From NCBI RefSeq assembly GCF_036924525.1, contig NZ_JAZHRU010000001.1, forward strand, positions 5,113,001 through 5,177,000: DNA of 64,000 bases. The letters are read 5' to 3'. This DNA is from Bradyrhizobium sp. AZCC 1719. Its GTDB lineage: Bacteria > Pseudomonadota > Alphaproteobacteria > Rhizobiales > Xanthobacteraceae. Shown here one piece after another: positions 48,207-56,579 of this stretch. A program made the translations under genes and the position numbers. The first letter of the stretch is position 1. The number at the start of each line of letters is the position of its first letter. The notes below the pieces were generated by a model. That model saw nothing but the letters and a program-made list of their open reading frames with translations, did no database searches and was not told where the DNA came from.

Positions 48207-48557
48207 ATGACAGATGCCTTTCGGCCGCCAGTCGCGGCCAATGACAACGAGCGGCTGCTAACTCTCGATGAAGCCGCGCACGAATTGGGAATTTGTAAGC
48301 GGACGGTAGTGCGACATGTCATGGCGGGTGATCTTCCCTGCATCGTGACCGGCACGGGCCACGAGCGATTGCAGCGGAAGATTCACCCTATCGATTTACG
48401 GACCTTCATTGATAAGCGCAGGAGATTCGAGTGTCCGTCTATAAGCCGGGAAACAAATCGCCGTACTATCACTTCGACTTCCAAGTCGGAGGTCATCGGT
48501 TTCACGGCTCAACGGAATGCACGTCTAAGCGAGAAGCGGAAAAGTTTGAGGCGCTAG
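48207..48557 (+). CDS. AlpA/excisionase-like HTH protein overlapping the integrase gene
   Basis: The first 70 residues form a MerR/AlpA-like winged-helix DNA-binding domain (LLTLDEAAHELGICKRTVVRHVMAGDLPCIVTGTGHERLQRKIHPIDLRTFIDKRR), the usual excisionase or directionality factor shape. The frame then runs a further 42 codons inside the integrase gene in another frame (48431-48557), giving a basic tail with no family match. ATG 48207 has GGAAG upstream. Its position directly before the integrase supports an excisionase role. Confidence 0.8.
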   Translation: MTDAFRPPVAANDNERLLTLDEAAHELGICKRTVVRHVMAGDLPCIVTGTGHERLQRKIHPIDLRTFIDKRRRFECPSISRETNRRTITSTSKSEVIGFTAQRNARLSEKRKSLRR

Positions 48558-49561
48558 AGCGCGAGAAGGCAAAGACGCAAGTAAAGGCGATGAAGCGTTC
48601 CCGCACATCGCTTCTGATCGACGACGTTGCCGCCCGACTGTATAACGAACATGGGCAGTACGACGCGGACCCGGACGCAACTGACACCAACCTTGCGCGG
48701 CTGGTGAACTATTTCGGCAAGGCAACGCCGCTCACCGACATCGATCATGCCAAGGCTACAAAACTTGTGTCATGGCGTCGCGGCCATCGGGTTTCGGGGC
48801 GCAAGGATCAGGAGAACGCGCCGCTGATTGCAAACGCGACCGTCAATCGCTCGACCACCAAGGTCCTGCAACGGCTGTTCACTTTCGCCAAGGCAGAAGG
48901 GGCGGTATTCGAGAACGAGCCGAAATGGGACGACTTGCTGCTACCCGAGCCCGTTGAGCGCATCCGCGAGCTACAGGACGATGAAGCGGCGGCGCTCGAT
49001 GACGCCGTGCGCGCCGACTATGAGCCGTTCTTCGAGTTCGTGAGAGCCAGTGGTATGCGGCTCAAGGAATGCGTGACGCTGCGCTGGTCGGAAGTCAACT
49101 TCGGCACGCGCCAGATCGTGCGCATCGGCAAGGGCGGGCGACGCATCGTGTTTCCGATCACGGACACCGTGAGGGAAATCCTCTTTCCGTTGCAGGACCA
49201 GCACCCGGAGTTCGTGTTTACCTACGTTGCAGTTTACGGGAACAAGCGGCTGGGACGGGTGAGGGGGCAGCGCTATCCGATCACGTACAATGGGACCAAG
49301 AGCGCATGGCAGCGGATGCGCGCCGATGCAGGTGTGAACGATTTCCGCTTCCACGATTTCCGCCACGACTTCGGAAGCAAGCTGTTGCGGGGCACCGGCA
49401 ATTTGAAGCTGGTTCAGAAGGCGCTCAATCATCGCGACATCAAAAGCACCTTGCGCTACGCTCACGTTCTCGATGAAGACGTTGCCGAAGCGGTCGAGTA
49501 TCTTGCCAATAGCCGAAACTCCCGGAAAAAGTCCCGGAGCGGGGTTCGGGAGGCAAGTTAA
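48431..49561 (+). CDS. Tyrosine integrase
   Basis: Site-specific recombinase of 376 residues, with an arm- and core-binding N-terminal half and a catalytic C-terminal domain. The catalytic residues are present: Arg210 (SGMRLKECVTLRW), His308 and Arg311 (FHDFRHDFG), His334 (LNHRDIKST) and nucleophile Tyr343 (LRYAHV). The GTG start overlaps the excisionase-like gene. The stop lies 29 bp from candidate attR, the expected position. The last codons contain the terminal 19-bp repeat. The enzyme looks functional, so the element may excise. Confidence 0.96.
   Translation: MSVYKPGNKSPYYHFDFQVGGHRFHGSTECTSKREAEKFEALEREKAKTQVKAMKRSRTSLLIDDVAARLYNEHGQYDADPDATDTNLARLVNYFGKATPLTDIDHAKATKLVSWRRGHRVSGRKDQENAPLIANATVNRSTTKVLQRLFTFAKAEGAVFENEPKWDDLLLPEPVERIRELQDDEAAALDDAVRADYEPFFEFVRASGMRLKECVTLRWSEVNFGTRQIVRIGKGGRRIVFPITDTVREILFPLQDQHPEFVFTYVAVYGNKRLGRVRGQRYPITYNGTKSAWQRMRADAGVNDFRFHDFRHDFGSKLLRGTGNLKLVQKALNHRDIKSTLRYAHVLDEDVAEAVEYLANSRNSRKKSRSGVREAS
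49520..49538 (+). repeat. Terminal 19-bp direct repeat of the element (right copy)
   Basis: TCCCGGAAAAAGTCCCGGA, identical to 38696-38714 and located inside the last codons of the integrase gene (SRKKSR), 52 bp before candidate attR. The left copy is 140 bp inside attL. Confidence 0.8.
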
Positions 49562-49590
49562 GCTATTGGCTTAACAGCCTAATTTCGGAC

Positions 49591-49609
49591 GTACATCCCG
49601 CCTTTCAGA
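49591..49609 (+). repeat. Candidate attR
   Basis: GTACATCC-CGCC-TTTCAGA, matching attL at 15 of 19 positions. It encodes VHPAFQ of comEC in frame with the downstream half of the gene. Excision at either shared block restores an uninterrupted comEC frame. Confidence 0.8.
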
Positions 49610-50682
49610 TGTCGTTTGCGGCGACGCTCGGGCTGGTGGCGCTGGTGCAGATCGGCATGCCGCGCCTGTTCGCGACGGCGGATCATACCGCAACGGCACG
49701 CGTGGCGCTGTGGGGCGGCCGCGAAGTCACCATGCTGTTGCTGGCCTCGTTGGTGGCGGGGCTCGCGACCATGCCTTACGCCGCCTTTCACTTTCACCGG
49801 GTCACGCCTTACGGCGTGCTCGCCAACCTCGCGGCGATGCCGGTGGTCTCCGCGCTGGTGATGCCGGCGGGCCTGCTCGGCCTCGTCGCGATGCCGTTCG
49901 GCTTCGATCGACTGTTCTGGGCGATCATGGGCCTCGGCATCGACTGGATGATTGCGGTGACGCAATGGGTCGCGGCGTTACCCGGCGCGGTCGGCCGGGT
50001 GCCGGCCTTCGGCATCGGCCCGCTGATTGCGGCGAGCCTCGGCATCATCCTGCTCGGCCTGTTGCGCACGCCGCTGCGCTGGTCGGGTGCGGCGCTGGTA
50101 CTATCAGCGGCGCTGTGGGCGGCGAGGGTGCCGCAGCCGGATATCCTGATTTCCGCCGACGGGCGCAATGTCGGGGTGCGCGGCCAGGATGGCCGGCTAC
50201 ATTTGATGCACGCGGGCAAGGGGTCTCGGGACGTCTTTCTTTTGAAGGAGTGGCTGGCGGCGGATGCGGACGCGCGAACCGCGGCTGACGCCTCGCTCAC
50301 GTCAGGTGTCTCATGCGACGATCTTGGCTGCGTGGTGCAATCCGCCGGCGGTGCCCTGATCGCGCAGGCGCTCAGACCCGAGGCGTTTTCGGACGATTGC
50401 GAGCGCGCAGCAATCATTGTGACGCTGCGGCAGGCCCCGCCGGCATGCGGTGCTTCCGTCATCGGCGCCGAACGACTGCGGCGGCAGGGCGCGATGGCGT
50501 TGCGGCGCAGCCGGGAGGGATTTGTCGTCGAGGCGGTCAAGCCGAGAGGCATCGACCGCCCGTGGTCGCCGGCCATAGCCGGCGAGCGCGAGGCCGACAC
50601 CACCGTGCTTGCGCCGCGCGTCGTGCCACCGCGCAGCGTCGATGCCACGCCGGCCGAGGCAGACCTGCAGGCGGAGGAGTAG
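49591..50682 (+). pseudogene. comEC: ComEC 3' fragment
   Basis: C-terminal part of ComEC: VHPAFQMSFAATLGLVALVQIGMPRLF, about six further hydrophobic segments, then a soluble C-terminal domain of about 180 residues (QPDILISADGRNVGVRGQDGRLHLMHAGKGSRDVFLLKEWLAAD...). An ATG at 49609 exists but lacks a ribosome site, and the product would miss the first half of the channel. Joined to 37334-38554 it would give a ComEC of about 764 residues, a normal size. No internal stops or frameshifts were seen, so the fragment has not decayed. Confidence 0.92.
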
Positions 50683-50689
50683 ATGATCT

Positions 50690-50962
50690 TCAGTGCTCGT
50701 CGACCGTGGGCTTGGCTGGTATTTCGAACGCGCCGAGATGGAATTCCTCGGGCGCGTCGGGCGCCGACGGCAGAGCGACCAGCGTGAACGATGCGTCAGG
50801 GAATTGCCGCCAGATTGCGAGATCTTCGGCCGTGATGGTGAGCCAGCCGTACCTGAACATGTACCGCCCGGGCTCAGTGACGCGCCCGGCTTTTTGCCAC
50901 GTAACCTTGTTGACCACCGACTGCCCCCCTGCGGTGCCGAGTTCTGAAAAATGAACCACCAC
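50690..50962 (-). CDS. Small conserved hypothetical protein
   Basis: A 90-residue soluble protein (VTEPGRYMFRYGWLTITAEDLAIWRQFPDASFTLVALPSAPDAPEEFHLGAFEI). Similar short proteins recur in Bradyrhizobium as I recall, without a known function. The start is uncertain: GTG codons at 50962 and 50959 lack a clear ribosome site, and an overlapping hairpin lies just upstream. It is convergent with the comEC 3' half, with its end only 8 bp from the comEC stop. Confidence 0.6.
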   Translation of the reverse strand: MVVHFSELGTAGGQSVVNKVTWQKAGRVTEPGRYMFRYGWLTITAEDLAIWRQFPDASFTLVALPSAPDAPEEFHLGAFEIPAKPTVDEH

Positions 50963-50990
50963 GATCCGCCGGCCTGGACCGGCGGATCGT
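50961..50990 (-). terminator. 12-bp perfect hairpin
   Basis: ACGATCCGCCGG-CCTGGA-CCGGCGGATCGT. Read on the minus strand it follows the 140-residue gene (stop at 51005) and is followed by GGTGGTTCATTTTT. A plausible Rho-independent terminator, although its edge overlaps the assumed start of the next gene. Confidence 0.75.
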
Positions 50991-51004
50991 ATTCGCGTGG
51001 GCGT

Positions 51005-51427
51005 TTATCCGGTCACGATCGATTCGGCCGGAGGCGCTTCCGTCACCTTCGGCGCGCGTTCGCCACCGGTCTGGACCACCGGCAATTGCAGCACGGTCGC
51101 GCGCTGGCCTTCGCAAAGCTGCGTCACCAGCACATGGCTTCCGTCGGGAAATTCGATCGCGTCATGGTGACGGTCGGATATATGGGGGTCGATTTGATTG
51201 AACTTGCCGACCCGCCAGTCGGTGGTTCGAGTCCAGATCCACCGGTTGTCGTATTTGACGTCCTCAGCGAACGCCAGTTCGGTGCCGGGAAGCATGCAGA
51301 CCGCCACTGCAGGCTCGCGTTCCGACGCAAAGCCGCGGGTCGATGTACCGCGGAATGTCGTCGTGATCAGCGTCTCGCCGACCTCGGCAGGCCGCGTAGC
51401 CACAGCATGCAGGCTATAGTCACACAT
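51005..51427 (-). CDS. Conserved hypothetical protein
   Basis: A 140-residue soluble protein beginning MCDYSLHAVATRPAEVGETLITTTFRGTSTRGFASE, with a beta-rich middle (AVCMLPGTELAFAEDVKYDNRWIWTRTTDWRVGKFNQIDPHISDRHHDAIEFPDGSHVLVTQL). Cys residues occur at positions 2 and 44 and near 105. I recall homologues in Bradyrhizobium and Rhodopseudomonas with no function assigned. It is probably monocistronic and followed by a clear hairpin. 51428-51655 otherwise holds only the lexA terminator. Confidence 0.7.
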   Translation of the reverse strand: MCDYSLHAVATRPAEVGETLITTTFRGTSTRGFASEREPAVAVCMLPGTELAFAEDVKYDNRWIWTRTTDWRVGKFNQIDPHISDRHHDAIEFPDGSHVLVTQLCEGQRATVLQLPVVQTGGERAPKVTEAPPAESIVTG

Positions 51428-51602
51428 CGGATGGCTCCCTCGTTTGAGATAGCTGACCCGTGTCTAGAAGGAGGCACAGGCCTCTATCAGAGTGGACATG
51501 GCGCAGAGCCTTTTCTCTGTTCTGGGCAATTCTGCGACTGGCGCACTGCGCCACATTCACAAACGCGCTAACGTGCCTTAGTTCCACACGTGCAACAAAA
51601 AA

Positions 51603-51621
51603 CCCCGGCCACGGGCCGGGG
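51603..51621 (-). terminator. Rho-independent terminator of lexA
   Basis: CCCCGGCC-ACG-GGCCGGGG, followed on the minus strand by a run of about seven T (plus-strand A at 51596-51602). It lies about 35 bp after the lexA stop; a textbook terminator. Confidence 0.9.
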
Positions 51622-51655
51622 CTCTTTTCCGTCACGGCCCGGACGGCATAATGGG

Positions 51656-52357
51656 TCAGTATTTGCGGTACAGCCCGATCAGCTTGCCCTGAATCCGGAC
51701 CCGGTTCGGCGGCAGGATGCGGACTTCATAAGCGGTGTTGGCGGGCTCGAGCGCAATCGAGGCGCCGCGGCGGCGGAAGCGCTTCAGCGTCGCTTCCTCC
51801 TCGTCGATCAGCGCCACGACGATGTCGCCGGTGTCGGCGGTTTCGTTGCGTTGGATCAGCGCCATGTCGCCGTCGAGAATGCCGGCGTCCACCATGGAAT
51901 CGCCGCGCACTTCGAGCGCGTAATGTTCGCCGGAGCCGAGCATGTCAGGCGGTACGCTGATGGTGTGGCTGCGGGTCTGCAGCGCCTCGATCGGCGTACC
52001 GGCGGCAATCCGGCCCATGACAGGCACGGCGACCGGGCGATTGCCGTCGTCCTCGGCGGCCGGCGCGCTCACCGTGCGCTTGCCGAGCGTGCCCTCGATG
52101 ACGCTCGGCGTGAAGCCGCGGCGGCTGTTGGCGGCGGCTGCGAGCTCAGGCAGCTTGATGACTTCGATGGCGCGGGCGCGGTTGGGCAGGCGACGGATGA
52201 AGCCGCGCTCCTCCAGTGCCGTGATGAGGCGGTGGATTCCGGATTTCGAGCGCAGATCGAGCGCGTCCTTCATCTCGTCGAAGGAGGGCGGCACGCCGGC
52301 CTCTTTCAGCCGTTCATTGATGAAACGCAGAAGTTCGTACTGTTTGCGCGTAAGCAT
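51656..52357 (-). CDS. lexA: SOS repressor LexA
   Basis: Repressor of DNA-damage genes that self-cleaves with activated RecA. The 233 residues contain an N-terminal winged helix ([29 protein letters not shown]...[20 protein letters not shown]), a linker and a C-terminal S24 peptidase domain. The scissile bond is Ala119-Gly120 ([10 protein letters not shown]). The dyad is Ser154 in [10 protein letters not shown] and Lys192 in EATLKRF. Start ATG 52357 is the conserved one; the frame is open upstream. A GTTC-N7-GTTC box lies at 52480-52494, indicating autoregulation. Confidence 0.97.
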   Translation of the reverse strand: MLTRKQYELLRFINERLKEAGVPPSFDEMKDALDLRSKSGIHRLITALEERGFIRRLPNRARAIEVIKLPELAAAANSRRGFTPSVIEGTLGKRTVSAPAAEDDGNRPVAVPVMGRIAAGTPIEALQTRSHTISVPPDMLGSGEHYALEVRGDSMVDAGILDGDMALIQRNETADTGDIVVALIDEEEATLKRFRRRGASIALEPANTAYEVRILPPNRVRIQGKLIGLYRKY

Positions 52358-52479
52358 CGCGAGCAATCCCCCGGTTGGCGTCGTCTCGTTCCGAATCTTC
52401 AGAGCCCAAGATCGCGGAGTCCCCCAACTCCCAATCAAAGACACTAGCAGTCGAAACAAATCATGAACGGACACTATAT

Positions 52480-52494
52480 GTTCGATATGTGTTC
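52480..52494. promoter_or_regulatory. Alphaproteobacterial LexA box
   Basis: GTTC-GATATGT-GTTC exactly fits the direct-repeat operator GTTC-N7-GTTC used by alphaproteobacterial LexA. It lies 123 bp upstream of the lexA start, in the 208-bp gap to the moeA stop. Probable autoregulation of lexA. Confidence 0.85.
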
Positions 52495-52565
52495 CGCAAC
52501 CACTTAATTTCAGGTGAACGCATTGCGGTTCCGGCCCAAAGTGCTGTCGGAGCGCGGTTCAGGCG

Positions 52566-53777
52566 TCATTCCGGCAGCCGGAGCAGCTCGCAAGGCGAGC
52601 CCTTTGCGGCAGCCGGCGCGAACGGCGGACGTATCACAAGTGCCCGTGCCGCAGCGAGATTCCCTGATAGCGACGAGTCCTGATGGTTCACCGGCACGGC
52701 GACCAGCGTGCCGTCGTCGCGCGTTTCGAGGTAGGCGCGAAGATAGTCTTCGCGCTGGTCGTTGGCGGCGAGATCGCGGCCGAGCAGGGCGCTTTCGCGC
52801 GGGTGATGGATGGTATCGCGGCCCGATAGAGCGCGAATCAGCGGCACCAGGAACAGGAAGCCGCAGACATAGGAGGAAACGGGATTGCCGGGCAGGCCGA
52901 TCACCCGCATCGCCTCCAGCCTGCCATGCATCATCGGCTTGCCCGGCCGCATCGCGATCCGCCAGAACGCCATGGCGATGCCCTCGGCCTCCAGCGACCG
53001 CTTGACGAGGTCGTGGTCGCCGACCGAAGCGCCGCCAATGGTGATCAGGATGTCGGCGTCGGCCTTGCGAGCACGGCTGATGCCTTCCGCGGTCGCGGCG
53101 ACGGTGTCGGCGGCGATTCCGAGGTCAATGATTTCTGCTCCCTCGGCCCGCGCCAGCGCCCGCAAGCTGTAGCCGTTGGAATAGACGATCTGGCCGGGGC
53201 TGGGGCTTGCGCCCGGCATCACCAGTTCGTCGCCAGTCGCCAGCATCGCAACTTTCGGGCGACGGTGCACTGCAAGCTCCGGGTAGTTCATGCCGGCGGC
53301 GAGTGAGAGGTCGCGGTCGGTGAGGCGGCGCCCGCGTTTGAGGAGGAAGTCGCCTTCGCGGAAATCAACGCCCGCGGCGCGGATATGCCGCCCCGGAACG
53401 GCAGCTTCCGTGATGGTGATATGATCACCCTCTACGCCAGTGTCTTCCTGGATGATGACGGCGTCGGCGCCGTCGGGAATCACGCCGCCGGTAAAGATCC
53501 GCACCGCTTCGCCCGGGCCGACCTTCCGCTCGAACGGGCGGCCGGCGGCGACCTCGCCGATCACCTTCAGCCGTGCGCTGACATCGGCGGCGTCAGCCGC
53601 GCGCACCGCATAGCCGTCCATCGCCGACATCGCCTGCGGCGGCTGCGTCCGCCGCGCGGCGACGTCGCGTGCGAGAATGCGGTGATACGCCTCATCGAGC
53701 GCCACCATTTCTTCAGGGACGGGATCGGCGCCCGCAAGGATGGCAGACAATGCATCGGCAACCGGCATCAACGCCAC
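52566..53777 (-). CDS. moeA: Molybdopterin molybdenumtransferase MoeA
   Basis: Inserts molybdate into adenylylated molybdopterin to complete molybdenum cofactor. The 403 residues show the N-terminal swivel domains (QPPQAMSAMDGYAVRA; FTGGVIPDGADAVIIQED) and the MoCF catalytic domain (VAMLATGDELV, YSNGYSLRAL, ILITIGGASVGDHDL, VIGLPGNPVSSYV). I choose GTG 53777 because GGAGG lies 7 nt upstream and it sits 13 bp after the upstream stop; ATG 53801 would overlap that gene. It probably shares a transcript with the HAD gene. Confidence 0.93.
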   Translation of the reverse strand: MALMPVADALSAILAGADPVPEEMVALDEAYHRILARDVAARRTQPPQAMSAMDGYAVRAADAADVSARLKVIGEVAAGRPFERKVGPGEAVRIFTGGVIPDGADAVIIQEDTGVEGDHITITEAAVPGRHIRAAGVDFREGDFLLKRGRRLTDRDLSLAAGMNYPELAVHRRPKVAMLATGDELVMPGASPSPGQIVYSNGYSLRALARAEGAEIIDLGIAADTVAATAEGISRARKADADILITIGGASVGDHDLVKRSLEAEGIAMAFWRIAMRPGKPMMHGRLEAMRVIGLPGNPVSSYVCGFLFLVPLIRALSGRDTIHHPRESALLGRDLAANDQREDYLRAYLETRDDGTLVAVPVNHQDSSLSGNLAAARALVIRPPFAPAAAKGSPCELLRLPE

Positions 53778-53790
53778 GGGCAGACCTCCC

Positions 53791-54417
53791 TCAAATTCCA
53801 AGTGCGGTCAGTGCCCTCGCCACGTCATCCGTCGATGTCACGTGGATGGCAGAAAGGCCGCGCGCCCGCGCACCTTCGATATTGGCAGCCGAGTCGTCGA
53901 AGAACAGGATCCGCGACGCCGGCACGCCGATCGCTTTTACCACATGATCATAGGCTTCGGCGTCGGGTTTGCGCAAACCGATGCTGGAGGACAGGAATAT
54001 CTCGCGGAAATGGCCGAGCACATCCGCATAGGCCCGCGAAAAATGTGTGACATGGGCCGGATTGGTGTTGGAAAAAGCATAGAGCGGCAGGCGTTTTGCT
54101 GCACGCGCCAGGAGCGGCGAAATTCCGGGCATCTCGCCGGTGAAGATCGCGTTCCAGCCTTCCAGGAACTGCGCGTCCGTGATGCCGATGCCGAGCGACT
54201 GGCGCAGACCTGCAAAGAACGCCGCGTCGTCGATCCGGCCGGTCTCGTGGTGCTTGAAACTGTCGTCCACCACAAAGCGTCCGGCGAGGTCGGCAGGCGC
54301 GCAGCCCGCATGCCCTGCCCAGCACGTCATTACCTCTTCGAAACTGATGTCGAGCACGACACGGCCGAGGTCGAACAGCAAGGGATCGACGGAATGGGGC
54401 ACTGGCGGCGAATTCAT
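53791..54417 (-). CDS. HAD-family hydrolase (YihX-like)
   Basis: A 208-residue haloacid-dehalogenase-fold phosphatase. Motif I is LLFDLGRVVLD with nucleophile Asp16 (DLG instead of DxD, as in YihX-type members). Motif II is AFSNTN, motif III contains KPDAEAYDHVV, and motif IV is ILFFDDSAANIEGARARG. A helical cap is present at about residues 20-90. Its stop is 13 bp before moeA, so the two are likely co-transcribed, but no functional link is known. Substrate unknown; sugar phosphates are typical for the group. Confidence 0.87.
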   Translation of the reverse strand: MNSPPVPHSVDPLLFDLGRVVLDISFEEVMTCWAGHAGCAPADLAGRFVVDDSFKHHETGRIDDAAFFAGLRQSLGIGITDAQFLEGWNAIFTGEMPGISPLLARAAKRLPLYAFSNTNPAHVTHFSRAYADVLGHFREIFLSSSIGLRKPDAEAYDHVVKAIGVPASRILFFDDSAANIEGARARGLSAIHVTSTDDVARALTALGI

Positions 54418-54559
54418 GGCAGTCGTTTACAAAACCGGACCGGCCTCGGCAACGGCCACGGCGATTTGCGTCGCGGCCCAATCCGGCGCTTAAGCCCGTA
54501 CGCCGGCTGTGCTAAGGCTTGGGACCAATTTCTTGGGGCCAATTTCAGGGAGTAGTCGC

Positions 54560-54862
54560 ATGCAAGTTGTTGGCAGAATCCTGGGCGCTGTCGCCGTGAT
54601 CGCTTTTTTGGCCGGATCCGCCGCCGCCCAACAAGGTCCCGCCAGATATGGCGAGGAGGACAAGCCCAAGACGCCCTCGCAAATCGCGGCCGAGAAGGAC
54701 GCCGAGCGGGCCTACCGGAGATCGCTCGGCAACATCCCCGAGCAGCAGAAGAATTCGGACCCCTGGGGGACGATGCGCGGCGACAGCACACCGCCGAAAG
54801 CGGCGGCCAAGGCGCCGGCAGCGAAGTCAAAGGCCAAATCCGCCGAAGGCGCTGCAAAGTAG
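54560..54862 (+). CDS. Small secreted hypothetical protein
   Basis: A 100-residue protein with signal peptide (VVGRILGAVAVIAFLAGSAAAQ). The mature part is very polar: GPARYGEEDKPKTPSQIAAEKDAERAYRRSLGNIPEQQKNSDPWGTMRG, then an Ala/Lys-rich tail. The KTPxQIxxEKxAExAYxRSL...DPWG pattern is common in small Bradyrhizobium proteins as I recall, function unknown. ATG 54560 has AGGGAG upstream. It is followed by ctpA about 200 bp further on. Confidence 0.75.
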   Translation: MQVVGRILGAVAVIAFLAGSAAAQQGPARYGEEDKPKTPSQIAAEKDAERAYRRSLGNIPEQQKNSDPWGTMRGDSTPPKAAAKAPAAKSKAKSAEGAAK

Positions 54863-55061
54863 AAGATGCCGGCTAGCCAGGGCACGACGAACTCGCCATC
54901 TAACGTGATGATTTCATTCACACTCTGAAAGCGACCGTATTGCCCCCGGTCGGCGTGCCTTGATCCGACCAAAAAGCCATTGTGAGTTGGCGGGGCCGGG
55001 ACAGGGGCGCCGATTCACAGGGATGGTGTGGGCGTCCGTAGAGATAGAGGGACGCCCCACG

Positions 55062-56396
55062 ATGCGCAGGAATTTTGCCTTTCTTCTCGGCACGGTGACG
55101 GGTGCGTGTCTGACCGCTCTCGTGATCGGACCTCAAGGGGCGCATCTGGTGGCGGCGGCAAAGGCCGCGGCCCGTTCCGACACCTACACCCAGCTCAATC
55201 TGTTCGGCAATGTGTTCGAGCGGATCAAGACCAGCTACGTCGAGAAGCCCGACGATTCCAAGCTGATGGAAGGCGCCATCAACGGCATGATCTCGGCGCT
55301 CGATCCTCATTCGCGGTACATGAATGAGAAGGGCTGGAGCGACATGCAGGAGACCACCCATGGCGAGTTCGGTGGGCTCGGCATCGAGGTGACGATGGAA
55401 GACGGCCTCGTCAAGGTGGTGACGCCTATCGACGATACGCCCGCGGCCAGGGCCGGCATGCTGTCAGGCGACGTGATCACCCAGATCGACGACGAGGTCA
55501 TCCAGGGCATGACCCTCGAACAGGCGGTGGGCCGGATGAAGGGCCCCGCCAACAGCAAGATCCGCCTCAAGGTCGTGCGCAAGGGGGCCGCCGCGCCGAT
55601 CGACGTCGCCATCGTGCGCGAGATCATCCGGGTGCGGCCGGTCCGCTTCAAGGCCGACGGCGGCGACATCGGTTACATCAGGATCACCCGCTTCAACGAG
55701 CAGACCACCGACGGCTTGAAGAAAGCCATCGCCAGCATCTCGAAGGAAGTTCCGCCGGAAAAACTGACGGGCTATGTGATCGATCTCCGCAACAATCCCG
55801 GCGGGTTACTCGACCAGGCGGTGTCGGTTTCGAGCACCTTCATGAACCGGGGCGAGGTGGTCTCGACGCGTGGCCGCACTTCGGAGGAAACCCAGCGCTT
55901 CACCGCGCGCGGCGGCGACATCACCAAGGGCAAGCCGCTGGTCGTGCTGATCAACGGCGGCTCGGCTTCGGCGTCCGAAATCGTGGCCGGCGCGCTTCGC
56001 GACCACAAGCGCGCCACGCTGATCGGCACGCGCACTTTCGGCAAGGGCTCGGTGCAGACCATCATTCCGCTCGGGCAGGGCAACGGCGCGCTGGCGCTGA
56101 CCACGGCGCGCTACTTCACGCCGTCGGGGCGCTCGATCCAGGCCCAGGGCATCGCGCCCGACGTCGAGGTGCTGCAGGACGTGCCCGATGAACTCAAGGG
56201 CCGCGCCGAGCTGAAAGGCGAAGCCTCGATGCGCGGCCACCTCGCCGCCGACGGCGCCGAGCAGACCGGCTCGCAAGCCTACGTCCCGCCGAACGAAAAG
56301 GACGACAAGGCGCTCAACGCCGCGTTCAACCTGCTGCGCGGCGGCACCGTGAATGCAAATGCAGTCACGGCCGCGAAACGGGCGGTGCCGAACTAA
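55062..56396 (+). CDS. ctpA: Carboxy-terminal processing protease (S41 family)
   Basis: Periplasmic serine protease that trims C-termini of envelope proteins and affects peptidoglycan hydrolase turnover. The 444 residues have an N-terminal membrane anchor or signal (RNFAFLLGTVTGACLTALVIG) and a PDZ domain at about 100-185 (GLGIEVTMEDGLVKVVTPIDDTPAARAGMLSGDVITQID). The S41 core has the Ser303-Lys328 dyad (NGGSASASEIVAGAL and TRTFGKGSVQT). The C-terminal extension of about 70 residues is polar. ATG 55062 fits the signal sequence; the frame is open upstream. Confidence 0.93.
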   Translation: MRRNFAFLLGTVTGACLTALVIGPQGAHLVAAAKAAARSDTYTQLNLFGNVFERIKTSYVEKPDDSKLMEGAINGMISALDPHSRYMNEKGWSDMQETTHGEFGGLGIEVTMEDGLVKVVTPIDDTPAARAGMLSGDVITQIDDEVIQGMTLEQAVGRMKGPANSKIRLKVVRKGAAAPIDVAIVREIIRVRPVRFKADGGDIGYIRITRFNEQTTDGLKKAIASISKEVPPEKLTGYVIDLRNNPGGLLDQAVSVSSTFMNRGEVVSTRGRTSEETQRFTARGGDITKGKPLVVLINGGSASASEIVAGALRDHKRATLIGTRTFGKGSVQTIIPLGQGNGALALTTARYFTPSGRSIQAQGIAPDVEVLQDVPDELKGRAELKGEASMRGHLAADGAEQTGSQAYVPPNEKDDKALNAAFNLLRGGTVNANAVTAAKRAVPN

Positions 56397-56579
56397 ATTC
56401 AGAACCCACCGCGTCTTTGCGAGGCATCCGGCGGCGCTTTGCGCCGACCGGGTGGCTCGCAATCAGCGCGTAGTATGCGGCGCGCGTAGCGATCCACAAA
56501 ACATGATCGTTTTTGAAACTCTCATCTCCATCCGCTCGTAGCTCGCGTCGAACACCACGCGCGTTCGAACGGAGCAGTC

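Larger units (their letters stand above)
38537..49609 (+). mobile_element. 11-kb integrative element with HK97 capsid and protease genes, inserted in comEC
   Basis: Bounded by imperfect 19-bp direct repeats that both encode VHP(S/A)FQ of comEC. Right-end modules are tyrosine integrase, AlpA-like HTH gene, XRE regulator and RepA-like ATPase. The centre holds a divergent DUF2806-like gene, major capsid and prohead protease genes and two unassigned genes. The left end holds two small secreted-protein genes, a membrane protein and iteron-like repeats. The DNA is visibly richer in A+T than its flanks, especially at 38.8-41.2 kb. I found no portal, terminase, connector, tail or lysis genes, so it resembles a phage satellite or a decayed prophage. 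Confidence 0.88.

Noticed and set aside
49609..50682. comEC 3' half as an independent functional gene
   Set aside because: The ATG at 49609 is simply the Met of the conserved HPxFQMSF motif with no ribosome site; the product would lack the N-terminal half of the channel.
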